In this document: piece by piece, positions 54,577 through 64,000 of the stretch
Layout of the letters: each line of letters begins with the position of its first letter
Position numbering within the stretch: the first letter of the stretch is position 1
Assembly: GCA_000934455.1 (NCBI GenBank)
Contig: KN883972.1
Coordinates: 26,038-90,037 of the forward strand
DNA: 64,000 bases
Source: Apostichopus parvimensis
Lineage: Eukaryota; Echinodermata; Holothuroidea; Aspidochirotida; Stichopodidae
Direction: 5' to 3'
Notes under the pieces: generated by a model
Seen by the model: the letters and a program-made list of their open reading frames with translations, nothing else
Database searches by the model: none
What the model was told of the DNA's origin: nothing
Position numbers and translations under genes: made by a program

Positions 54577-56239
54577 ATGCGCTCTTACTTTGACACATAA
54601 CGTTTTATAGTGGTTACCCTGTATGCACTAAATGTGACATATGGTTTTGAAGAATGATTGTCATTATAAGAACTTTATGTTAAGGGCCCGCCCACTCATT
54701 AATATGCATGATGGCAACCACATACAACAGGGGCACATCTGCACATAACGGGGCATCTACCTACCATGCTTCTTATATTGCCAGCATGATTGCAAAGGTT
54801 ACTGAGCCTTCCGCATTGTAACCAAAAAGTGAACACAAAAACATTTTTGAAATGGCAACACATCAAAATCTAAACATAAAACATGTGAATTCTTACAAAT
54901 TATACATCTTTACTTTTTTGCCCTAATATAAACCAAATAAAAAACAACATACTACCACTCACAGCAAATGACAAAATTAACTAAAAGAAGGCAAAAATAT
55001 TGCATGAATATTACCACCAAAATGTGTGCCCTAGCTCCAGAAGAACTCTCCATAGATCAGAGAATCTTTGGCACTAATTTCTATATTATTTTTCCTTAGT
55101 GGTGGTTCATATTAAACACAAAGCATCAGTAAAATGGTCAATTTTTGATACATGAAAGAAATCACCAAACACTTAGTACTTAACATTAACAGGTCATCAG
55201 TATCGCCAATAAATATGCTAAATATGCTAGTCAAAGCCAAATAATGGTCACCCACGTTCAAACAAAAAAATTTAAAAAAAAAGAAGTTAAGTACACACAT
55301 TTTATTTGCACCCCTAAGAGCATGTCTCTTTGCCGTCTTTGGCATTTGCAAAAATCATCCAATTTGCTATCCTCGCTGCCTTTCTTTGAGAATTAATTCA
55401 GAGAGTCACACTATCCAGCAGAAATTGTTTAGCAAAGTTCAGCATGCTTAATTTTTTGATGGAATGCTGATAATCTTTCAATTTTATTTGATGATGAAAA
55501 GCTATTTTAGGAGGCAAAAGATTCATTTCATCAATCGCCATCTTATTTCTCGTTAACGTTTTTTTCTTCTTCAAATTTTACAGCACAATATTGCAGTTAC
55601 TTTCTCGTTTAGATTTCCTAAATTAAGCCTCCGTTTTGTGGCCTGGTTCACTTTCTTGCTTAAAGTGTATCCTGCTTGAGTACTCTAGATTATTTCCTGT
55701 TTTCCAAAAGGAATAAAAAAATGGCATGTTTGATAGCAGGGTCAAACAATTCTTTCATCTTATATCCAGCTTAATGTGTTTAGCATGACTTGAAAATATG
55801 GTCAGAACAATTTTTACTTGCAACTTTGGAGGGAAAAAAACTCTTTTTGCTATTAAGCTTAAACTGTATATATCTCATTTTGAAGCACTGACCTAACCAT
55901 ATTTCTGGGGGTGTTTTATTGCAAAGTTAATAATTCTTCACAAAGAAGTCACCCCCCTCATGCCCCCTCCCCCCCCTCATTACTTTAAAATGCAACAATA
56001 CTAATAAAGAAAAAGTTTATCCCCCCAAAAGAGGATGAAAAAAGGTGCATTTATGTTATCCCCCCAAAAATAAATAAACCATATTTAACTTTACAAAAAT
56101 AGACCTGCACAGAATTACTTTAATCTGGAAATAACAAGGCCAGCCTTGTTTCTGGTATGTCGGGTTTGGCACTGATACTCTAAATCATTCTTCTGAAATA
56201 TAATTTCGACATTGAAATGAAACAATTTTGAATAAATAA
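54577..56239. other. Intergenic stretch
   Basis: No gene is recognised. AT-rich, with C-rich tracts near 55955-55975 and 56020-56065. Confidence 0.5.
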
Positions 56240-56583
56240 AGTTAAAGGTTTACAGTCTTGTTTGAGGCCAAGGCCCCCTCACACGACTTACCAACTTAAC
56301 CCCTGGTCTTTGGCACAATTCAAACAATCCCTCCTGGGACACTAAATTGCACCACAGCCACGTGTTCCCTGGGGGACTTCCCATAGGGTGCAGCCACAAA
56401 CCGGCACATACAACTATATTTACAAGTTACCCCGCAAGTCCCCATTTGTACACCTGGATGAAGAGAGGCAATGGAGATAAAGTGCCTTGTCCAAGGACAC
56501 AACGTAATGATCTGGCCAGGACTTGAACCGGCAAGCCTTGGATCACAAGTCCACTGCCTTTAATAACCACTTGACCACAATGC
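56240..56583 (-). repeat. tRNA-derived SINE, second family
   Basis: On the minus strand it begins AGCATTGTGGTCAAGTGGTT (box A-like), then GGTTCAAGTCC (box B), then GTGTCCTTGGACAAGGCACT. The last is close to a central domain word (TGTGTCCTTGGGCAAGGCACTTTA type) that recurs in tRNA-SINEs of many marine animals. The 3' limit is uncertain. It differs from the SINE family at 759-1004. Confidence 0.75.
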
Positions 56584-57786
56584 TATAAATGCATTTATTT
56601 TTGGTGAAAGATTTGCTGATAGAGTGGGCTTATCCTCCAGTAATTTTTTTTGTTATCATTTTTGATACACATATCCTAGAAAGTAATATAATAGCGTTAA
56701 ACAAAAATTAGTATTAATATTAACTAGTTTTGTATGTGATTCCTACTCATATAAAAGTGTCTGGGAAAGAAAAAAGCCAACAAACAAACAAAGTAAAACA
56801 AATTAAATTGGCAACTCTAGAAAGAATATTTTTTAAAGACAATATTCAATTTCTACTTTGAGTGATAACTCAGTAAAGGCTAAGTAAAACTTGCGTGAAC
56901 TCAAAGAAGCAGAAAGCTACTTAAAATATCCCACACTTAACTTTGGAGCCAACATTCATAAACTTCAAATTCGGTGGGCTGCTCAATTCTTTCCTGCTAA
57001 AACTTAAGAGAGCAAGGTTTTCAATTTCCTGTATATATGCAAACATATAAGCCAAAACAGTTTGCTGCACAATTACAAGGCATAATGTCCTTTCAAAGCA
57101 CCAAAGAATACAAAGTGACAGGTTAATAAAATTTGGCTTTTAATGGGAAACAAAATTTTTGTGCATGTCATTTAAACTTCTAAATCTGTCTGTGGGAACT
57201 TACAAGGTGACAGACTGCTCAAAATGGGTAAACCCTTCTAAGGAATTTTGGAATTTAATTCACTCTAACCTTAAAGAAAGAGAATGCAAGAATACAATGG
57301 GATAATCAAAACATTTAAAATTCTCATTTATGTAAGTTTCCCCGGTATGTTTTATCAACACAACCAAAGAAGAGGTGTTAGGTAAATTTTATTCCCTTCT
57401 TCTGTGAATCCACCATTATTATGTGCCATGTGCAAATGAGAGGACTTATTTCATGTTTTTCCGCTATTTATAATGCAAACTGCTTATTGTAACAAATGGT
57501 TTTTCAAAGTCATTTTTATAAACAATTTATATAAATAAAAATGTGTCACAGATTTATAGGACAGGTTGCAGATACAACAAATCAATTCATGGAAAAACCA
57601 AGCTACAAGTTTTGAAGCTGGTCACAAGCTTAAAATGGAGTAATTTGTTTACTCTTTCAGTAGTGGATGCTGATGTAATCTGCTTTTGGCACAGATTTTT
57701 GGCACTCATTTTCTTAGCAATAACTATCACCTTTCCATTTGTTTCTTCTTCATAAAATGTTATGAAGAGAAAGAGTGAAAGTAACA
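56584..57786. other. Intergenic stretch
   Basis: No gene is recognised on either strand; AT-rich with short A and T runs. Confidence 0.5.
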
Positions 57787-58203
57787 CAGGGATGTGCCCA
57801 GGATTTCCTGAGGGCCGGGTATACTGATCCGCGTCCTGATTTTTGAAGGTGCTCAGATGCCAAATGCTGGTACTTGTGTAGCTTTTTAAGCACATACATA
57901 CACAAGCACGTACTAGTTTTGCTAACAATTTACATTTTTTAATTTTTTGAAGTGAAAAAGTTATTAGTTTGTTTCAAAGAGATTTTACAAAGGACCGACT
58001 TTGAGCCGTAACTAATGTTTCTCGTATGCAACTGATGCATTATTAGTCTGTATGATTTTGGCAAAGGCTAGGCCCAGTTTATGTTGACTATATTGTTAGG
58101 AATGTCGGGATTTCAGATGAAAATAGTGCTGTGCGGGATTCACGATTTTTAAGACAGTAATTTTTAGTGCTGGGCAGGGCTGCCCAGCGTGGTCACATCC
58201 CTG
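57787..58203. mobile_element. hAT-like MITE B, 6-bp target duplication
   Basis: A 417-base element begins CAGGGATGTGCCCAGGATTT and ends CAGCGTGGTCACATCCCTG. It is the same family as MITE A at 8690-9189 but inverted, with shared words such as GCTCAGATGCCAAATGCTGG. It is flanked by the exact 6-base repeat GTAACA (57781-57786 and 58204-58209). It lacks the C-rich insertion of copy A. It has no coding capacity. Confidence 0.88.
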
Positions 58204-58643
58204 GTAACATATATGCACTTTTACCTAAATTGTTTTTCTGTATTAAAAGAAAGAAAGAACAAACGAACGAACGAACAAACAAATGAACGAAAAAATACAA
58301 TATCAACAAAACAGTAACAGTTAAGCTTAGGCGCAAATAGAAAAAAATCTGAGTAAACATTCTTCAAAGTTTGATGAAAGCCTCAGGGAATGATATGACC
58401 AGTGGTGGCTAAAATCCAAAGACTCACACACTAGCATCCTTTGGTTCGTGACAAATTATCCTCCTCCACTTCTCTGTTTCTCCGTCTATCCTTGATATCC
58501 ATCGATCCTTTCAAACGAATAGACCCTCCATCCCCCAAATCATATGAAAAATTGTTACTTCACAAAATGGTTCTTTCTTTCTTTCGTCCGTTCGGCAGTA
58601 AATGCCGTTCCCCTTTCGATCTGAGAATCTGCAAACATTTCTT
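58204..58643. other. Flank with (AACG)n microsatellite
   Basis: A GAACAAACGAACGAACG-type simple repeat is at 58255-58290. The rest up to the MGAT5 stop is probably its 3' UTR or flank. Confidence 0.5.
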
Positions 58644-58692
58644 TTAATCACCTGGTTAATGACTTGGTTAATCACCTGGTTAATCACCTGGT
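58644..58692. repeat. 12-bp tandem repeat in MGAT5 3' UTR
   Basis: Four units of TTAATCACCTGG, one changed to TTAATGACTTGG, begin just past the MGAT5 stop codon on the minus strand. On that strand they read CCAGGTGATTAA. Confidence 0.9.
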
Positions 58693-58704
58693 GTTGTTCC
58701 CCTT

Positions 58705-58912
58705 TCATAAACAGTCTCTGCACAGTGCCACCTGTCCGTGGATGAAATCTCGACAAGGGCACAACCTTCTGTATCCCGTCTTCGAACCGGCACAGCTGAA
58801 GAGTATGTCCGTCATTTGTAAGTAACACTTGTTCCTAAAATGGCCTTGTTTTAACGCCGGTGGGTAAACATCTTCGACTGACTCCTCGGAAGAACAGGTG
58901 GTAGCAAAATGC
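58705..58912 (-). CDS. MGAT5: MGAT5 last exon
   Basis: Acceptor GTTAACAG, stop TGA at 58705-58707. It encodes HFATTCSSEES, ILFSCAGSKTGYRRLCPCRD and HGQVALCRDCL, with conserved cysteines. The middle part (YPPALKQGHFRNKCYLQ) is diverged from human. Confidence 0.93.
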
Positions 58913-61900
58913 CTGTTAACCGGAGGAAAAACGGACAAAATTATTTGTTGGGGTGTTTATTAATTGTTAGGTTTTCTCGAGGTGAATCAAAGTCGTTTTT
59001 ACTATGAGGGCCTAAATACTAACAGGTAGGGTATTTTGTCCAAATGTGTTATGGTTAGCATACAGCACATCTTTTGGAGGGACAGAAAAGCCGATTTTAA
59101 CTGAGAAAACTTGAAGAGGCAAACCTATGAAAAATAAAACTTACCTATGATATCATTACCACCAAAAGAAAAAAAAAACCCAGAATGACTTACAAATATG
59201 ATTATCTCCAAAAGAGTTGCAAGAAATATTTGGGCTGCAAAATCTCCTCTGCAGTGTTTTCTTTCTCACTTTGCATAGTACTAGTTTTAAGAGCTGGGAG
59301 AAAATGGGTGGGGTGGGGGAGGGGCAGGGGTTGCAGGCAAGTGTAAAAGATAATTGCAGAAACTTAACTGGAATATACGTAAGAATAAGCTGGAAATGAC
59401 TATGCTACATTAGGCACACTGAGAGTACCTTTCGCAGACATGGTGTTAAACTTCTTAGTAATTTACAATTAATTTATACCCCAGGAACTAAAATAATGGA
59501 GGGGGGGGGGAGGGGGAATGGGAGATAGCAAAGGGTAGTTGGAAATTCACAAAAAAAAATTACAATAAAGTAGAAACGTCTCTTGAAATAGAAATAAATG
59601 TGAATGGAAAATTAAAAATATCACTTTTAAGCAACACTTACTCTTCAATAGCACTTTTCTTATTAATATGATGGAAAAAGGAGGGTTCACACACAAGACC
59701 TGAAAGTGAAGAAAGACGAAAATTAATTTGGAAATATGGTGCAACACGAGGTGAAGTGCAGCTGTATGTCAACTAAAAGCACAGACTTTTATATATTTAC
59801 CTACAAAGAGTTTTATATATTTACCTACACAGACTTTATATATTTACCTACATAAACTCTTATATATTTACCTACAAAGAGTTTAATATATTTACCTACA
59901 CAGACTTTTAACATACCTACACAGACTTTTTTATATATTTACCTAAACAGACTTTTATATATTTACCTACAAAGAGTTTAATATATTTACCTACACAGAA
60001 TTTTAACATACCTACACAGACAATTTTTATATATTTACCTACACAGACTTGATATATTTACCTACATAGACTCTTATATATTTACCTACACAGACTTTTA
60101 TTTATTTACCTGCACAGACTTTTATATATCTACCTACAAAGAGTTTAATATATTTACCTACACAGACTTTTTACATACCTACACAGACTTTTTTATATAT
60201 TTACCTATGCAGGCTTTTATATATTTACCTACACAGACTTTTATATATTTACCTACAAAGACTTTATATATGTACCTACACAGACTTTTATATTATTACC
60301 TACACAGACTTTTTACATACCTACACAGACTTTTTTATATATTTACCTATGCAGGCTTTTATATATTAACCTACACAGACTTTTTTGCAATATATAAGCA
60401 GTTTAATACCAGTTTTTCTCTCCTTGACTAACTCTCATAATCCAACAGAATCTGCTTTCAGAAACAGGAAAGTTAAGAGAAGAGACTTACCTAGATTAGA
60501 ACAGGCTTTCTTACAAGATACATCATCATCTGCAGTCATAACCTGCAGAGCTGAGAGGGGCGGCCATGTTGGTAGCTCTGATGAACAATAGTCCTAACAT
60601 AAAAATGAAACAAAACAAATCCAAACATCGTTTTATGATCATGATTAGGACTTTTTCAGCTTTTTCAGACAGAAAAAAATGCTTTTAATTTGTAGAGGAA
60701 GGAATCTTTAAACATTCAATCTGTATTAATGTACCGTGGAAGAATTTTTACGTTGATGGTTCTACGATCAGAAACCAGATCTGGTCAATTTCACATCCGC
60801 CTGCAAGAATATGTCTGATGACGTTTAGTGTTGCTTACAAATGAAATGTTTGATTTCTTCGAATATGGACGGTGAGAAAAAAAAAACCTCTCTGGGTACT
60901 GGCAGCGCATGATTATGAACATTCGTGACATTCATGTTATCGAAATGTAACGATGGTATTGCAAAAGGATTGCCTGTTTGATAATTGTAACGGTCTTTTA
61001 CATTCAAACCACTCAAGGAAACAAAACGTCTCAATAACTTTGAGAGCATTCGTCGTTTGAGTCTACAGAATGTATGATTCAATTGAATAGGTGATATAAA
61101 TAACTCATTAAAACATCTCAAAATACAAAACTGTTTCCTCTGCTTCAGTGTAACTAGTTAGGAATTTTTTTTTTTTTTTTTTAAATTGGTCGCACAAAAT
61201 GGTGTGTGTGGAATCAGGGTAGAAACTCCAGATATATTTAACACTGCACAAGAAGATAGGGAATATGCTAAGTTAACGAACACAACCATATGCGTCGTTG
61301 TTTGACATTACTGTCTCCACGACGTAAACGTGTCCTGTTACTTTCGAAAACCCCAAGAAAAAAAAACTGCCCCTTCCATGACCTACCTGATGTTGAACAT
61401 ATGCGCTCACTCTTTGCAGCATACCCTCACAAGTATATTCAAAGGGTAACAGTGGCTCAACTGTGCCGATATTACTGATTTCCTGTAGAGCCCCCTCTAG
61501 CTCGGCTCTGTTATAAATGTTGACCGTCCACACGTGCGGTTTCCCGATGAACATCTCGGCGTAAGGATGTTGTGATGAAAACTGAAGTAAGAAGGGGAAA
61601 AGGGCAAAAATGAGACATTAAAAGACATCACACACAAGCATTCATGAGGTGAAAAAAAAAAGATGAAAAAAATGGGGTGGGTGGGGGGGGGGAATTTAAA
61701 TTTGTTGAACAACAAAACTTATGAAACAACAAATGATACATGAAAATGTAACAATGTATAGGACTATTTTTGCATATTTGATGAGAAAGACTTGATAATT
61801 TCACAATATGAGAAAATCTCTGTCCAAGCATACTTTTCAATTTCCGCCGGTTAATGTGCTCAGTTTTATCCACATGAACAATATATATATAAATACTGCA

Positions 61901-62107
61901 CCACCAAAACAGCTGTGAGTGACTATTTTCTGATCAACATCATCATCACCATCCACTTACCGCTCTCAGAGTGGGTTTCCCCTCGAAGAATTTAGTATTT
62001 TTGGCATTTTTCGGAGGGTCGAAGGACGGATTTAAGAATATACATCCATTGGCTATGGCTTCTAATGGTGCAGGGCCTTCGTAAGGAAAACCTAAACCTA
62101 TGAACAA
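58705..62107 (-). CDS. MGAT5: MGAT5 (N-glycan beta-1,6-GlcNAc transferase V), C-terminal exons
   Basis: A Golgi type II membrane enzyme that adds the beta-1,6 GlcNAc branch to N-glycans (GT18). Exons in transcription order: 61961-62107, 61387-61581, 60491-60575, 59642-59699, 58705-58912, all phase-consistent: 230 residues and TGA. LFIGLGFPYEGPAPLEAIAN and FLNPSFDPPKNAKNTKFFEG match the human enzyme almost word for word, as do SSQHPYAEMFIGKPHVWTV, FEYTCEGMLQRV, WPPLSALQV, CEPSFF and CPCRDFIHGQVALCRDCL. These form the acceptor/donor-binding end of the catalytic domain and the Cys-rich tail. The cytoplasmic tail, membrane anchor, stem and most of the catalytic domain lie right of the window. It could also be MGAT5B, but the tail fits MGAT5 better. 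Confidence 0.93.
59642..59699 (-). CDS. MGAT5: MGAT5 58-nt exon
   Basis: Acceptor CACTTTCAG, donor GAAGA|GTAAGT. It encodes LVCEPSFFHHINKKSAIE, matching human LICEPSFFQHLNKDKDM. It is too short for ordinary ORF listing; it was found because the phases of its neighbours (1 and 2) required an exon of length 1 modulo 3. Confidence 0.9.
59775..60385. repeat. About 25-bp tandem repeat in MGAT5 intron
   Basis: Some 600 bases of variants of ACTTTTATATATTTACCTAC plus ACAG, with alternative forms ending ACAAAGAG. A larger-order pattern is suggested by the recurring short variant ACTTTTTACATACCTACACAG. The open frame at 60207-60431 is a by-product. It separates the 58-nt exon from the exon at 60491. 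Confidence 0.93.
60491..60575 (-). CDS. MGAT5: MGAT5 exon (WPPLSALQV)
   Basis: Encodes LPTWPPLSALQVMTADDDVS and CKKACSNL. The phase requires the acceptor CATCAGAG, one AG later than the more typical CAG. The donor is CTAG|GTAAGT, phase 1. Confidence 0.88.
60576..61386 (-). other. MGAT5 intron
   Basis: No exon inside is supported. It contains an 18-base T run near 61165. The minus ORF at 60825-61121 has no recognised homology. Confidence 0.6.
61387..61581 (-). CDS. MGAT5: MGAT5 exon (HPYAEMFIGKPHVWTV)
   Basis: Acceptor TTACTTCAG, donor CATCAG|GTAGGT, 65 codons, phase 0. FSSQHPYAEMFIGKPHVWTV and PFEYTCEGMLQRVSAYV match human SQHPYAEVFIGRPHVWTV and PYEFTCEGMLQRINAFI. Confidence 0.96.
61961..62107 (-). 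CDS. MGAT5: MGAT5 exon (GLGFPYEGPAPLEAIANGC)
   Basis: Acceptor TTTTCCAG, donor GAGCG|GTAAGT, 49 codons, phase 0. It holds the most conserved block of the family; the Glu in PLEAIANG lies in the donor-binding pocket of the GT-B fold. Confidence 0.96.
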
Positions 62108-62934
62108 CTGGAAAACAACGAGAGAGAAAGAAACAAAGAAATGAAGGAACATTTTTGGATGAAATTGTGTATATGAGTTTTCAGAACTTTTTATTCAGTG
62201 TTCCAAAATAGTTCCAAAGTGTTATGTTTTTGAAAATAAATTCTCCAGCACCCCTCTCCCACCCCCTCTTTCCTCCTCATAAAAATAGTTATAATAATAA
62301 GGATGGAAAGGAAATGCAATGTTTACAGCTTCGACTCGTATTTCTTTATATTTCTTTATTTTTGAGCTTATTCATCGGATTTGTTTCTGCAGATTTTGCC
62401 ATTTATTTCCCCTTCAGACAACTTTGACGAGAAATGTACTTGCAAGTAAAAACTGAAATACAAATATATTCAGGTTCGCATAAATGTTGCAAAACTCTAG
62501 GCCCAGATAGATATTTATGTGACACTACTGTGTCCACGTATTTTTTTTTTGGGGGGGGGGGGGAATTATAACATCTGATGTCCTAGCAAAACTGAATGTA
62601 AGCCCTAGCATACTAGACCATATGACTTATGGCTAGCCAAATATCACCATTTGGCTAAAATGTCGCTATCAAATATGACATTTCTCAAAATGACCACAAT
62701 TTTCTTGAACAAAGAGTACTCTCCAACGTATCGTATCCTTCCATTGTTACCTCATAGCTAAATTAGCTTTGTCATTATCATTGCCTAACGATGATGGAAA
62801 TTGAATCTTTCAGGTAAAAAATATCAGCAAACATTCACTGGGAAACTTTGATACTCTATCTGAGGAAAAACATCAATTGACGTCACAAATAGTTTCACGA
62901 TGATGATTAGACTTTCTCAACAAATATTATGCTG
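62108..62934 (-). other. MGAT5 intron
   Basis: Should be part of the intron before the 61961-62107 exon. No upstream exon is seen. A 12-base G run is at about 62551-62562. Confidence 0.5.
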
Positions 62935-63174
62935 TATATGTATGTATTTTAGATCCTCCTGCAAGCAGGAACTCGCGAAGAAGCCATCATTGGCTTTATC
63001 AAAGCCGCAAGCTGACCGAAGTCAGTCTCTTAGATTCATATTTTAATGTCCATGATTATGAATTGTCAATTGTCAACAACTCTGTAACTGGAGGATATAC
63101 ATTAAACTTGGAGTAACTCGAACTCGGGACCTTATGATTGAAAGGCTCGGCGTGAACCACTGAGCTAACACTCC
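62935..63174 (-). repeat. tRNA-derived SINE, copy 4
   Basis: Same family and orientation as 759-1004, with a GTAT tail at 62935 and tRNA-like head to 63174. The head has lost a base or two around GGCTCGGCGTGAACC. Confidence 0.85.
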
Positions 63175-64000
63175 TTAAATACCACACCCTATACAATTTA
63201 TATATATATATTTTTCTCTTAGTGACATTGGTTATGAATCATTTCCATTGTTATTCTCCTCAACACAGAATATCACAAACTATAAAACTGTTGATGATAG
63301 ATATTATGGTTAAATTATTACAGATTTGATTAATATTATGATTAAATTATTACACATTTGGCATAACTTAAGTATATAGGACAATTGCTTAAACTATTTT
63401 TTTCCTTCCCCAACCGAATATGTAAAAAAAAAAAAAAATTAAATTCTCCCCCCACCCCGAATGACAACTGAAGTGAGAGCCCCCCCCCCCATGCCCTTGA
63501 TGAAAAACCTATATTATTTAAGACAGTCAGGCTTCAAACCCACATCCTCCAAAATTTTTGATTTCATTTCTTCTAATGCCAACGCCCCTATCCACTTTAT
63601 TATCAATATTATTAACTATTATTATTATTTATCCACATAATTATTATTTATCCACATTATTAAAATAATTTTAATTGTACTATTTCATAAAGGTCACCAA
63701 ACATAATTAGTAAACTATAGCATCCCTCAGCAAACAACGTAAATGTTTATTACGTCAAGATTACAGCAAAAACACCCGATTCACGTCAAAGGCAGATCAA
63801 ATGACCGTCATTCATAACTGTAAAAACAAAGCTAGACAAAACAATTTTTTCATAATATTTTCATAATAGACTTTTTTTCATAATTCCCAACACGATCCTA
63901 CTCGACTGCGCTCGGTTATATAGCTCCAACGTCCCTGTCATAATTTGCCACCCGTGAAAAAGTCATTTGTATCAAATTACCGACGACGCCTCGGAACAAA
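63175..64000. other. Non-coding end of window
   Basis: No exon is supported. It contains C-rich homopolymers near 63445 and 63482, and ATT-type simple repeats at 63600-63670. A degenerate tRNA-like segment (CAGGCTTCAAACCCACATCC) near 63528 resembles one near 22522. Confidence 0.5.

Noticed and set aside
54169-54610. 126-residue plus ORF with many Leu, Ser and Phe
   Set aside because: Composition of a pyrimidine-rich tract; no start context, splice sites or conserved residues.
58511-58828. 105-residue minus ORF with NQVINQVINQVI
   Set aside because: An alternate frame of the MGAT5 last exon running into a 12-bp repeat of its 3' UTR.
59775-60431. ORF at 60207-60431 (FIYLPTQTFIYLPT type) as a gene
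   Set aside because: Pure satellite translation inside an MGAT5 intron.

Overview
The window is animal nuclear DNA: AT-rich, intron-dense, short exons with GT-AG junctions, and full of short repeats. Gene content (TRAK/milton, EXO1, STX17, MGAT5) is metazoan. Diverged tRNA-derived SINEs, CAGGG-ended miniature DNA transposons, AGGCCTA-rich promoter flanks and a non-RD kinase of a type expanded in marine invertebrates suggest a marine invertebrate, probably an echinoderm. I cannot name the species from sequence alone. Two assembly gaps are present (30699-30748 and 45990-46709).

Layout. 1-6.6 kb: mostly non-coding, with a tRNA-SINE, a 5'-truncated LINE tail and one unassigned candidate exon. 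6.65-9.4 kb, minus strand: N-terminal coding exons of a TRAK1/2 (milton) mitochondrial transport adaptor; the rest of that gene lies off the left edge. Near 14.4 kb a CRE and an E2F-like site sit between a minus-strand ORF (14082-14267) and the plus-strand EXO1 gene, forming a probable divergent promoter. 15.2-26.7 kb: a complete EXO1 (13 coding exons, 931 residues as spliced here). Its 3' end, from inside exon 11 through the last exon, is repeated in tandem with a 3256-bp period (23981-30494), leaving a headless second set of terminal exons.

30.5-36.3 kb: intergenic, with a TIR-like element holding an in-frame 84-bp repeat and a long inverted repeat, plus a decayed copy of a kinase exon. 36.3-40.6 kb, plus strand: a four-exon protein kinase with a very long basic N-terminal region and a non-RD catalytic loop (HCD). 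43.6-47.8 kb, plus strand: syntaxin-17; part of its SNARE motif is probably lost in the 720-bp gap. 47.8-58.7 kb: intergenic, holding a 62-bp satellite, a row of tRNA-like modules, a SINE and hAT-like MITEs. 58.7-62.1 kb, minus strand: the last five exons of MGAT5, including a 58-nt exon; upstream exons lie beyond the right edge.

The host genes are unrelated in function (mitochondrial trafficking, mismatch repair, signalling, autophagosome fusion, N-glycan branching) and each has its own promoter except for the likely shared TRAK-side/EXO1 one. The observations most worth a second look are the EXO1 3' tandem duplication, the family of CAGGG-TIR MITEs with 6- or 8-bp target duplications, the tRNA-like module array at 51.3-52.0 kb, the paralogous kinase pseudo-exon and the hammerhead-like motifs.
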